Positions 46,561 through 57,982 of a stretch of DNA of 64,000 nucleotides are shown one piece after another (the first letter of the stretch is position 1; each line of letters begins with the position of its first letter). Below the pieces are notes generated by a model that had not been told where the DNA came from, did no database searches, and saw only the letters and a list, made by a program, of their open reading frames with translations. The stretch is taken from contig NW_026848153.1 of assembly GCF_030411735.1 (NCBI RefSeq), positions 496,001-560,000 on the forward strand, given 5' to 3'. The position numbers were made by a program, and so were the translations under genes. The stretch is from Phialemonium atrogriseum. Lineage: Eukaryota > Ascomycota > Sordariomycetes > Cephalothecales > Cephalothecaceae.

Positions 46561-46872
46561 TTTGTCGTAGAGGTGCTCGATATTTCAACGATATTAACGG
46601 TGGTGGTAGTATTGGCAAGTCGCGGCCGAAAAGCAGCAAAGCTTATCGGCGCAAGGCTGGCAGAAAAAAAGGCGGGAGGCCATTGTCAATTTGGTTCTGG
46701 CAAATCACCGGGCGGCAAATTCTATGCCGATAATTACCCGCCAAAATTTTAGAGGTTACCAGGTACTTTTGACAAAACCTTGAGCCTCATCAAGCATCAA
46801 CAATCCCAGCCTGCTCTCCTCTTGCCATCAACAATTTGCACAAGACTGTGACCTCATTGTCCAAACATCAAC
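46561..46872. other. 312-bp bidirectional promoter, SF3A3 and FAL1
   Basis: This short region lies between the two divergent ATGs. It contains GC-rich GGCGGGA and ACCCGCCAAAATTTT elements (46672-46750). No gene is recognised. Confidence 0.5.
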
Positions 46873-48195
46873 ATGGCGGACGGCGGAGGTATCGACCGCA
46901 AAGCGGATGAGAAAATTGAATTCTCAACCTCAAAGGAGGTCACCGTTCACCCCACTTTCGAGGCGATGTCCCTGAAAGGTAAGGCTGAGAAAGAAGACGT
47001 GTTCGAGCTGGGGCTGACATTGGATGACATGCAGAGAGTCTCCTTCGAGGTATCTATGCCTATGGATATGAGTCGCCATCTGCAGTCCAGTCCCGAGCCA
47101 TAGTCCAAATCTGCAAGGGCCGCGACACCATTGCCCAGGCGCAGTCAGGAACCGGTAAAACTGCGACCTTCTCGATCAGCATGCTGCAGGTCATCGATAC
47201 GGCGGTCCGTGAGACACAGGCCCTGGTGCTATCTCCCACCCGCGAGTTGGCCACCCAGATTCAGAGTGTGGTCATGGCGCTGGGCGACTACTTGAATGTG
47301 CAATGCCATGCCTGCATTGGTGGCACCAACGTTGGAGAGGACATTCGGAAGCTCGACTACGGACAGCATATTGTGTCTGGTACCCCGGGGCGGGTGGCTG
47401 ACATGATTCGCCGCCGCCACCTCCGCACCCGGCATATCAAGATGCTGGTCCTCGATGAGGCCGACGAGCTTCTCAACCAAGGGTTCCGGGAGCAGATTTA
47501 TGACGTCTACCGATATCTCCCTCCCGCTACCCAGGTTGTGGTGGTATCAGCCACTCTTCCTTACGATGTCCTGGACATGACGACCAAGTTCATGACCGAC
47601 CCTGTTCGCATCCTAGTCAAGCGTGACGAGTTGACTCTTGAGGGCCTGAAGCAGTACTTCATTGCTGTGGAGAAGGAGGACTGGAAGTTTGACACTCTCT
47701 GTGATCTCTACGACACCCTGACTATTACCCAGGCCGTCATCTTCTGCAACACTCGGCGCAAGGTGGACTGGCTGACCGACAAGATGCGAGAGGCCAACTT
47801 CACTGTGAGCAGCATGCATGGAGACATGCCTCAGAAGGAGCGAGACAGCATCATGCAGGATTTCCGACAGGGCAACAGCAGAGTCTTGATCTCGACCGAC
47901 GTGTGGGCCAGAGGAATCGATGTCCAGCAGGTCAGCTTGGTGATCAACTACGACCTGCCGAGCAACCGAGAGAACTATATCCATCGCATTGGTCGGTCTG
48001 GACGTTTCGGGCGCAAGGGTGTTGCGATCAATTTTGTTACCAGCGAGGATGTGCGCATCTTGCGGGACATTGAGTGTAAGTACCCCTCTCTGACTCTACA
48101 CTCTACCACCTGGTGCTATGCTAACTAGCTTCACAGTGTATTACTCAACTCAGATCGATGAGATGCCGATGAATGTGGCCGATCTTATTGCTTAG
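46873..48195 (+). CDS. FAL1: DEAD-box RNA helicase FAL1 / eIF4A-III
   Basis: Exons 46873-46978, 47035-48075 and 48137-48195 encode 401 residues. Intron 1 (56 bp, GTAAGG, branch CTGAC, acceptor ATGCAG) joins SLKESLLRGIYAYGYES. Intron 2 (61 bp) joins RDIELYYSTQIDEMP. All DEAD-box motifs are present: Q motif (YGYESPSAVQSRAI), AQSGTGKT, PTRELA, TPGR, DEAD (VLDEADELL), SAT, and HRIGRSGRFGRKG. The pattern and the tail MNVADLIA fit eIF4A-III/Fal1 rather than cytosolic eIF4A. Homologues form the RNA clamp of the exon junction complex and act in early 18S rRNA processing. The last coding exon is only 59 nt. Confidence 0.95.
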
Positions 48196-49203
48196 GCTCG
48201 TTTCTATTGCGATGATGCATCCACCTGCTGAAATCTCTCAATATTGCCGGGGTTATCTGGCGTTCAAGGACAGTCTGTCCAAAGGTTGTGTGGGAGGAAA
48301 GGGCATGTTTCCAAATGGTGAGTTGGCATCATCTCTCGTTAGAAAGAAACTATGGCTAACTCATCCCTCAAGCACAGCTAGATTGCCAACATAAGGGGGA
48401 TACTTAGTTATCACTGTATCCTAGGGGTTTCTTCTGAGGCTGAATTTGCGATTGTCGCATGTCTTTACGTTAGATGTGACAAGGACTTGAAATTCCCAAT
48501 GGTTCCCTTCGAGTCTTTCCCTGTGAAGCAGCCGGATGAGCTTGCATTTTCCTGCAGATGGTGTCCCAGCCATAGGACTGACCGACCGACCACCAAGCTA
48601 GACTCTTCGCTGCACAAACTGCTTGCCATGCCTTTGCCCTGACTTCTTTGGGATTCGCATACAGTTTCTAAACACTAAACTGCCACTCTGCTGGATCACT
48701 TTGTTGGATCTGCGATGGTCGATTCTTGGAGCAGAGTGGCAGGAGTGGATCTTATATATTGGGGCTTATAGAAAGTCTCCTTCTACCCAGGGCTTATCAT
48801 GAGGGGATCCATGGATCCAGGATGTAAACATAGATCCAGGATGTAAACATAGCTCATACAATTGGCCTCAACCCCTTATGTGCGCTTGAAAACCAAGCAG
48901 CACCAAGCATTTTGTGTTGGCATGGGGGTCCTTCCCCCAATTGGTTCGTGCGCCTCCACCCCACCTTGGTAGGTTGCCTGCCCGACGTAATACTTCGTAA
49001 ACAAAGTCCTCAACCACAACTCTTATCATCTACAGTATCCTCTAGGAATCCAGGAATCATACCCACCGATGAATGCCCTGAGAAACCAACGGATATTGAG
49101 CAGATGACCGACATACAGATGCCATTGTCGGCAACTGTCCACATTCACACCTGCCTGCAACCTCCTGGCTGAGAACCCCACATCTCGAATCTCGCAACCC
49201 AGC
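48196..49203. other. Intergenic region between FAL1 and SLX1
   Basis: These 1,008 bp hold no gene I can recognise. They contain a 14-bp palindrome followed by a perfect tandem 19-bp repeat (48805-48852), described separately. Confidence 0.5.
48805..48852. repeat. Palindrome plus tandem 19-bp repeat with GTAAACA
   Basis: GGATCCATGGATCC (48805-48818) is a perfect palindrome. It overlaps the first of two identical adjacent 19-mers, ATCCAGGATGTAAACATAG, at 48815-48833 and 48834-48852. Each unit includes GTAAACA, the forkhead-factor core. The block lies 352 bp before the SLX1 ATG. Confidence 0.8.
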
Positions 49204-50230
49204 ATGGCCATTCTCACTAAACCTATCCCTCCTCTGTATACCGTCTACGTCCTCCGATCTACCGTAACACATGCCTCCCTATATATAGGCTCAACCCCAA
49301 ATCCGCCCAGGAGGTTAAAACAGCACAATGGCGACGCTCGCGGCGGGGCTGCTCGGACATCGCGAAGCAGTCTCCGTCCGTGGGAGATGCTAGCGCTCGT
49401 GTCTGGCTTCCCGAGCCAGATCGCGGCTCTGAAATTCGAGTAAGTGCCCACGCAGCTCAGGGAGCCTGGGCTGGGGGAGGAAAAGGGGCCACGGGGCGGC
49501 ACATATATCTGACCGCTGAGCAAACAGATGGGCCCTCGCAAACCCGCATCTGTCGCTGCACATACCGGCGTCGTCCCGGCTGACAGTGTCGACGCAGACG
49601 AAGCGCAACGGGCAGCCCCGCAGACCGCGGCCCAGCCTCGCGTCGGTCGTGTCGAACATCCACCTCCTCGTCCGGGTGCCGAGCTTCGCGCGCTGGCCGC
49701 TCAAGCTGCACTTCTTCTCGCGCGACGCCCACGCCGCGTGGGTGAAGTGGTGCGCCACGGCCAACGAGCCGATGCCACGCGGCTTCCCCGTCGTCACGGA
49801 CTTTGGGCCCGCGGAGCAGAGCAGCGTAGAGGATGGATCGGAGGCGGGGCCGGCGAGCCCTTGGGGGATCCACGCCCTGCCACTGGACTACGAGCCTATC
49901 AAGGACTACGTTGCAAAGGGGAAGGATGTGTTCGATTTCGAGCGCGAGGGGAGCTGCGTTGTGTGCAGTGACCCGATGTCTCCCAGCGAGGGCATCTACG
50001 CCTTATGCACCAACAGTGGTTGTGAGGGAGTCGGGCATCTGTCGTGCTGGAGCCGGCATATGCTCCCTGTCAGCGAACAGGAGGGGAGCATAATACCGGT
50101 CGAGGGAGAGTGCCCAAAGTGCCAAGGGCATGTCCGTTGGGGAGACATGATGAAGGAGCTGACGATAAGGCTCAGGGGCACGAAGGAGAGGGACAAACTC
50201 TTGGGGAAGAAGCGCAGAGCGAAGTCATGA
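49204..50230 (+). CDS. SLX1: Structure-specific endonuclease subunit SLX1
   Basis: Exons 49204-49439 and 49528-50230 encode 312 residues. The 88-bp intron (GTAAGT to AAACAG) splits the codon of the catalytic Glu in ALKFEW (GA|A). The N-terminus is a GIY-YIG nuclease (YTVYVLRS, SLYIGSTPNPPRRLKQHN) with the expected Tyr, Arg and Glu. The C-terminal zinc domain has CVVC, CTNSGC, HLSC and CPKC, the C4HC3 RING/PHD-like module of Slx1 that contacts Slx4. With Slx4 it cuts 5' flaps and Holliday-type junctions in replication-linked repair in the nucleus. The C-terminal tail is basic (KERDKLLGKKRRAKS), suitable as a nuclear signal. Confidence 0.95.
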
Positions 50231-52163
50231 GCGCCGCTCAGAACGGCGTTATCGGGGATGAGCATGGCGTTATAGTCTGGCGTTGGGATAACCAGATCAC
50301 TCAAAGAGGAATAGCATTTTCGGATAAGATATACCCCATGGGATAAAAAGCACGGTATCGTTTCAGGAACCAGCGGGATTTCCAGACATTGCCTAAAGAA
50401 GGGATGCTTGTATAAAGATACGAGCCTAGCCTACCGAACACCCCGATATCAACAATTTGGACTTGCTATGGTACACACATTGCCGTAGGTATCATGGATG
50501 GAAATTGGAAGACTCAGGTTCAGCATCCCAATAAGTATTTGTGTACCTATTTTGACCAAGCAGGGTCTGTGCGTAAGCAGGTGGGGCTTTGAATCAATTT
50601 ATCACTGCACGTGCGTGTCAAGCTGAGTTAGGCTGTGTGGGTTGGTTTCTCGAAGCACCTCACCTCCCTTTTCGAACGTCAGTCGCTTGTGATTGGAGAA
50701 ATAAGCGACATCATTGGACTGGCCCCCTGCAACGCCTGGGACAATATCAGATCAGATCCCCATCTTCTGCATGCAGTATAGAGGGGGAGGGAGTGTGTGC
50801 CAAGAGCTTACTCTATACATGTATGTACCGCCGCTTCAAGCATCGAATCAGCTGCCTGGCAGCGCAGGGCTCATTGGGCGTTTTCTATTTAAAAGTTTTT
50901 TTTCCCTTTTTATTTACTGTTAAACACTACCGGCACACTGCACGAGCCCTTGCATACCTACGAGGTACATACCTATCCAGCTCTCCTCTCGTTTGTCCCT
51001 CGGCTGGTTCTATTGTGCAGTAGACGACGAATTTACTGATTCAATTCAGGCCTGGGGTACTGCAAATATGATGTAACTGCCTCTGTCTCAGTTTCCAAAT
51101 CCGGCTGTAGTAATCGTACTACTAGTGGGCTTTAAATGTAGAAGAGTGATGAGGTTTTGTGGGTTGGTAGTGTCATGAACCATCGGATGCCGCCGACTGC
51201 CCTTTAAAGGCAAGTTCTTGGTTACTTTCAGCCCCACTCCCCCCAAAGCTGGGTCGGTCTTCCTTGCATCGTGGACATGGAGGCAAGGTCAGGTAGGTAG
51301 TTGGTTAATAAGTCTCGTAGGATTAAGAATTAAGCAGGTAGAGTATAACTCACTGGAGCTGGCCCGGGGTGTTCTAGGAGCTACGGTACCTCGAGGTACC
51401 TTGCCTACCTTGGTACTAATGCGTAATACACTCTTCTGCCCCGTACCTTGGCTGTCGTATTCTCTGTGCCATATCTCCCAGATCCTGCCTGGAGCTTTTG
51501 CCGTCTGTGTAGAATGAGTCCCCGACCCACTTTGTGAATCCCACTCATTTTTCTGGAGCCGCCCAGTGGGTTGTCTGCTCCTGCCGCCTCGCCCGCCTCG
51601 GGATGTTCAGCACCTCAGTTCTCCCTTTGCGAAGAGAGAACCTCCACAGTCTTCCCTCTTTTTTCTGCCACCATCTACCTACCTTGTTTTCCTACCCCTT
51701 CACATCTGCGCGGTTGTTTGAAGCACAAGTTAGAGAAATAATTACTTCCGGAGCCCAAATCCCATGATTATTGCAGTAATACCTGCATCTGCATTTGGTA
51801 GTAAAAGCCAGGGTGTTGTACTGTCTGGGCCGGAACGGCGTCCCTTTTATACTTTTACCACTCCCGCCTGGGCTTCCCCATCTGCCTCTTTTTCTCCCCC
51901 GTCATCCCACCCTCAGAAAACCCCCATCGCCCAAAATTCCCCGAGGATCCAACTGTTTGCATTTAACCCTCCAGCCCCTGGACTTTCACGATCTCAATCC
52001 TCATAATGCGCCGGCATTTCCGGTGACGGCCCTTAGACATATCTCTCCCCGCGAATCGCATCCCACACATCTCGAACGACTCCCGCGCCTCTTCAACTCT
52101 CCACAACGATAGCCGAAACCCCACTCACAATCTCGATTGCCGTACTGCTCCAATCCCAACGAG
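50231..52163. other. Intergenic region between SLX1 and the KDM5 gene
   Basis: These 1.93 kb hold no recognised gene. There is a 16-bp perfect palindrome at 51385-51400, several GGTAGGTAG or CCTACC motifs (51293-51301, 51404-51410, 51676-51680), and C/T-rich DNA before the KDM5 start. The last part is the probable promoter and leader. Confidence 0.5.
51385..51400. repeat. 16-bp perfect palindrome
   Basis: GGTACCTCGAGGTACC equals its own reverse complement. It sits among CCTACCTTGG-type repeats about 765 bp upstream of the KDM5 ATG. It could be a dimeric factor site or a chance palindrome within the local repeat family. Confidence 0.7.
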
Positions 52164-55100
52164 ATGGTGTCGGCCCCCGCGGTAGGCGGAATCGCCGCTG
52201 CCGGAGGAGGAGCTGGCAGTGCGAACGCCAGCTCACGAGCCTCTCCGGCCGTCGCCTCCTCTGCCAATCAAGCCGGCAAACCCAAGACTGCCCAGGTCAA
52301 TTCCAACGGCTACCACCCGACAAACCCCCAGAACCCCCTCAGCTCCATGACGAGCCCGCCTCTCGATCTGTCCTCGGTTGAGAGACGAGGCCAGCCCACA
52401 GCGTGCAGAGAGCCGGTGGTGAAGAAGGATAGGCTGCATGGGCTGCAAGAAGCGCCTACATACCAACCGACAGAAGAAGAGTGGAAGAATCCCATGGAAT
52501 ACATTCGCAAGATTTCGCCCGAAGCAAGCCAATATGGTCTCTGCAAGATCATTCCGCCTGACTCGTGGAATCCTGATTTCGCGATAAACACAGAGGTGAG
52601 TCGGTTCTCTTCGCCACACCTTCTCATTGCAGAGCCATAAGCACTCGGTCGACCCGGGCGTTTGCCTCGTTCAATCGGGTGGGCTACTTCAGGCGAGAAC
52701 TTGCTTGCTAATCCGCTGTGTCGGTACAGAAATTCCATTTCCGAACACGAAAACAAGAATTGAATTCTGTTGAAGGCAGTAAGCCCCCCCCTCCCCGTCC
52801 TCGAACTACAACTCCTCCCCCAGCCCTGTTGATGATTGTTGACCCTGGCTGTCTAGGCACCCGTGCAAACCTTACATATCTCGATGCCCTCGCGAGGTTC
52901 CACAAGCAGCAAGGCACGAACCTCACGAGATGGCCCTATGTTGACAAGAAGCCGCTTGACCTGTACCGCCTGAAGAAAGCTGTCGAAGCCAGGGGCGGTT
53001 TCGAGAAGGTCTGCAAGCTCAAGAAATGGGCCGAGATCGGGAGAGACTTGGGCTACAGCGGGAAGATCATGTCTTCCTTGTCAACCTCACTGAAGAACTC
53101 ATACCAGAAGTGGCTCTGCCCCTACGAGGAATACCTGCGAGTCGCCAAACCCAGCGTACATCAGCAGCTAGAGTTGGAATATGGAGGCCCCTTCACTCCC
53201 AGCCCTGCGCCGAGCCCCATGAAGCGATCTAGCGTCAATACGCCGTCCAGCCTGCGCGCTGATTCGCCCGCAAGACATGCCACAGACGCCCTACAAGCAG
53301 GTATAAACGGCCATGTCAAAGACCTTGAACAGGACACGCCAGTAGCAGATACACCGCCCCCCCCTCCCCAGGCTTCTTCGGGGTTCACAGCTATCAACTC
53401 TGGAGGCTTCACTGCGGTTAACTCTGGGTTTACGAGCGTGAATCGCCCACTTGCCGCTGCTGAGGTCAAGGGTGGCACTCCTCCAAAACAGATCGGCACA
53501 CCCTTAACCTCTGCAAAAAATACGCCCGAGTATCGACCCTCGGGATTGGGACCGGCCACCTCTCTGAAGCGACAGCTCAGCTGCGACAGCCTCGACTCTG
53601 CCAAAAAAGAGAACTGCGTCGAGAAGGACGAGACCGAGGGCGGCAGTCGCAGGAGTAAGCGATTAAAGAAAGGTTAGTCATATTTCTTCACACCTTGCGA
53701 TTGATAGCACCAGGGAAACTGCAATTTGGCACTCGAAATTCCGCTCCTGGGATGGACCCATACGCCTGCACCGTTCAGGCAGCATCCCAGCCTGGCGTTT
53801 CTGCAGGCCGCCACTGCTTATTGGTTACAAGACACTCGCTAATGCAATTGACTTGCAGATGCCATCCCGATTGTGGCTGGTTCGCATATGTCGGTCTTCC
53901 GACCATCAGCTCCAAGGGTTCCCCGAGACGAATCGGTAGTACCCGGAGAGGTGAGTGATTTTGATGCCGTTGCTGGTAGTGGTCCAAATCCAAATGCTAA
54001 CGTGCTACAAAAGAAATGTGAGGAGTGTGGCAAGGGCAAGGAGCGCGGTGGTTTGTTCCTTGTCTGCGAATCATGTGATTACGCCTATCATGGCTCCTGT
54101 TTGGATGCGCCATTGAGATCCAGACCCGAATCGGGATGGAATTGCGCGCGATGCCTTGTCGGCGATGGCCAGTTTGGCTTCCAGGAGGGCGGGCTATACT
54201 CCCTCAAGCAATTCCAGCAAAAGGCTGCCGACTTCAAACAGGCATACTTTGAGAACAAGATGCCCGTCGACTCTGTTCTGAACTGCCACCGACCCGTCAC
54301 CGAGGATGACGTTGAGAATGAGTTCTGGAGGCTGGTCGCCGACTTGGAAGAGACCGTCGAGGTGGAATATGGTGCAGACATCCACTGCACAACCCATGGC
54401 TCAGGCTTCCCAACCGTGGAAAGGAACCCCGATAACCCGTATTCGACGGACCCCTGGAACCTCAACCTGCTTCCACTGCACCCTGACAGCCTGTTCAGAC
54501 ACATCAAGTCCGACATATCCGGCATGACGGTCCCGTGGGTCTACGTTGGCATGATGTTCTCCACCTTCTGCTGGCATAATGAAGACCACTATTCATACTC
54601 GGCTAACTATCAGCATTTCGGTGCCACGAAGACGTGGTACGGTATTCCTGGCGAAGACGCCGAGAAGTTCGAGAACGCCATGCGCGACGCGGTCCCGGAA
54701 CTCTTCGAGACGCAACCAGACCTCCTGTTCCAGCTCGTCACACTGCTGACCCCGGAACAGCTGAAGAAGGCTGGCGTGCGGGTCTATGCACTGGACCAGC
54801 GGGCGGGCCAGTTCGTCATCACCTACCCTCAAGCCTACCATGCAGGCTTCAATCATGGGTTCAACTTCAACGAGGCCGTCAACTTTGCCCCCTCCGACTG
54901 GGAGCCCTTTGGTCTCTCCGGGGTAGAGAGACTCCAGCTTTTCCGACGCCAACCGTGCTTTGCACATGACGAGCTTCTTTGGACGGCTGTTGAAGGGGTT
55001 CTCTCGGGTAGCCTGTCCATCCAGACCGCAAAGTGGCTGGCCCCTGCATTGGAACGCATCCACCGGCGTGAGCTTGCCCAGAGGGAGGCGTTCGTTGCCA

Positions 55101-57982
55101 AACACGTCGGCGAGACTCCACATCGATGCCAATTGACTGGCGGAGGTGGGGATGGACAGTGCCCCCTCGAATTCCGGCTCGAGGATGTTGATGTTCCTGA
55201 GGAGGAGTACGCGTGTGCCCACTGCAAGGGATTCGCATACCTGTCCAGGTTCAAGTGCATCAAGACTGGCAAGTTCTATTGTCTCCTCCATGCTGGAAAC
55301 TACGCCTGCTGTGAGCTTAAGGAGTCAACTCGATACTTCGGATCAGACCACGTCCTCTACTATCGAAAGACAGAGGAGGACATGGAGTCGGCCTTCAAGA
55401 AGGTGGCCGATAAGGCGCACTTGCCGGAGGCTTGGGAGGAGAAGTACGAGAGGACACTTGACGAGGAGGCCACTCCGTCGTTGAAGACGCTGCGGAATCT
55501 CCTCAACGAAGGTGAGAAGATACCGTATGAGCTCCCTTCACTGCCACTTTTGCGGGATTTTGTCGAACGGTGCAACCATTGGGTTGAGGAGGCGACGAAC
55601 TACACCATCCGCAAGCAACAGAATCGCCGCAAGAACGAGAAGGCTTGGCAGAGCGGCGTGCGCAAATCAATTGGTAACTCATGCCAGGAGCAGAAGGAAA
55701 GGGACATGCGCAACGTTTCCAACATCTATCGGCTCCTTGACGAGGCGGACCAGATCGGGTTTGATTGCTCCGAGATAGTCCAGCTACAGGAACGCGCCGA
55801 GGCCGTCAAGACCTTCCAGGAGAACGCCAAACAGGCGCTCGACCACCGCCAGGCCCAGACCATCGAGACCGTCGAGGAACTCTTGGAGGAGGGCCAGAGC
55901 TTCAACGTGGACATGCCCGAGGTCGAGAAGCTTTCGCGTATGCTGGACCAGCTCAAGTGGAACGAGAAAGCCGCCGCCAACCGCGGCATCTTCATGACGC
56001 TTGGCGAGGTCAGGGACCTGATTGAAGAGGGCAAGCGGCTCGACATACCCATCTACAACGACCACTTCTCCCACTACAATGACCAGCTGGCCCAGGGACA
56101 GCTGTGGGAGAAGAAGGCCCAAGAGTTGATCAACGCCGACGCTGTTCACTATCCCCAGCTGGCCGCACTCTCCCAGCAAGCCCAAGACCAGGCCCTGCCT
56201 GTCTCGCAGGCGACCCTGGCAGCCGTGGATCAGATCTTGCACAAGCAGCGTGAGGCCCATCGCCACATCGTGGATCTCAACGAGCGATCGCGAAATCCCG
56301 ACTATCGGAAGAGACCGAAATACACCGAGGTCGCCGAGATCATGAAGAAGATAGAGGAACTTCAAGCTAAGCCGCCCGGCACGCTGGACCTGGAGAAGGA
56401 GCAGAAGCGTCACGAAGACTGGATGCGGAAGGGAAAGAAGCTCTTCGGCAAGACCAACGCGCCTCTCCACATCCTCAAGAGCCACATGGAGTATGTGTTG
56501 GATCGCAATGTGGACTGCTTCGACATCACCCACGATAAGCCACGGCTGCCGGCCGAACCGGCCTCGAGGGAGCCCAGTCCGGACGCCTCGGGCAAAGTCC
56601 ATCGCTGGGAAGATCCACGCTTCCGAGAAGTATTCTGTATCTGCCGTCGGACGGAGGCTGGCATGATGATCGAATGCGAACTTTGTCACGAATGGTATCA
56701 CGGCAAGTGCCTCAAGATCGCGCGCGGCAAGGTCAAGGAAGACGACAAATACACGTGTCCCATCTGTGACTGGCGAGTCAAAATCCCCCGCGACGCAGCC
56801 CGGCCCAAGCTGGAGGAGCTGCTGAACTGGCAGGACGAGATCCAGAACCTCCCTTTCCAGCCCGAGGAGGAAGAGCTGCTCAAGAAGATGATTGACAATG
56901 CGCAGGCATTCCGCTCGCACATAGCTGCCTACTGTAATCCAGTTCTGGCAACGGCGTCCGAAGCTGAGACGCAGCGGTTCTACCTGCGCAAGATCGAGGG
57001 GGCAGAGGTTCTGCTGGTGTACGAGACAAACTTCTTCCGCCAGGAGCTCCACAAGTGGAGTCCTGTTGCCCCGGTGCCGCCTCCGGTGCTCGAGTCTTCC
57101 AAGAGCACCCGCAAGCCGCGTCCGACGAAGCTGCAGAAGATGCTGGCCCAGTACGGCGTGGACGATCCGGACGACTTGCCCGAGAACGTCAAGGGGAAGG
57201 CGAACAGTCTGAAACGGAAGGCCATGAATGCCGAGGCTGCCGCGCAGGCCGCTTCTGCCGCCTCATCTGGCGGTGCTCACTCGGCGAGTCCCACCGGGTC
57301 TCACCCCTACGGAACGAGCGGCCATACTTTCTTCTCGCGGCATTCCTCCGCCCAACCGCAGACCCCAGGCTTGTCGATCGCCAGCAGCTCCCACGCCCAC
57401 CCGTCCCACGGACAGGACGACTCGGCATCTTCTCGAGGCCAGAAAGGCCACGGCGGCTCCGGCTCGACATCCATGCTAAAGACGGATGCCATGGCTCTGG
57501 ACTCTGGCTCGATCCATCCCTCCTTCTTCATGCAAGACGAAGCGGCCAACGCACGACAGTATCTCGTGGGAGACAGCAACTCGAGCGTCGGTCTGGAAGA
57601 GCGGCTCCTGCGCGGCTACCCCGGGGGCGAGGATGGACTGGACGTGAACTCCGGGCTCGTCAAGACCAAGGCGTTGGAAATTCTCTGTCGAACAGAGGAG
57701 GGTCGCGGAAGGGCAGAGGAAATCTTTGGTAGAGGTGTCTGGGGTGGCAATGGCGGCGGAGGCTCTCGTGACGACGACCCCATCGGCATCGGTGTAGGGA
57801 CCGAGGGCGACGGTGACGTAGATCGCATGTTTGTCGATCTTGTCAACGAGGACGAGGACGATGACGACGATGACGAAGACGACCACAGCAGTACTAGCGG
57901 ACGAAAGGGGGGAGATAACCCCACAGCGGACAGCCTGGAGAGCGAGCGCAATGGGATGGACGCATTGCTTGACGGGGAGTAG
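52164..57982 (+). CDS. KDM5: KDM5/JARID1 histone H3K4 demethylase
   Basis: Exons 52164-52595, 52730-52778, 52857-53672, 53859-53950 and 54014-57982 encode 1,785 residues. JmjN (about 95-140, YQPTEEEWKNPMEYI); ARID (about 161-260, LDALARFHKQQG, YRLKKAVEARGGFEKV); PHD1 from residue 464 (CEECGK, CESCDYAYHGSC); JmjC with iron ligands H651, E653 and H739, whose spacing equals that in KDM5A; C5HC2 finger (CQLTGGGG, CAHCKGF, YCLLH); PLU-1 helices; PHD2 from about 1337 (FCICRRTEAGMMIECELCHEWYH). The order is that of KDM5. These Fe(II)/2-oxoglutarate enzymes remove tri- and dimethyl marks from H3K4 in the nucleus. The tail has an acidic run (about 1740-1755). Introns 2 (78 bp) and 4 (63 bp) are stop-free multiples of three. 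Intron 4 is called because it has GTGAGT, GCTAAC and a good join before PHD1, but it could be coding. Confidence 0.94.

Noticed and set aside
55784..57052. 422-codon minus-strand frame inside the KDM5 gene
   Set aside because: It is an antisense shadow of the PLU-1 and PHD2 coding DNA, with no domain of its own.
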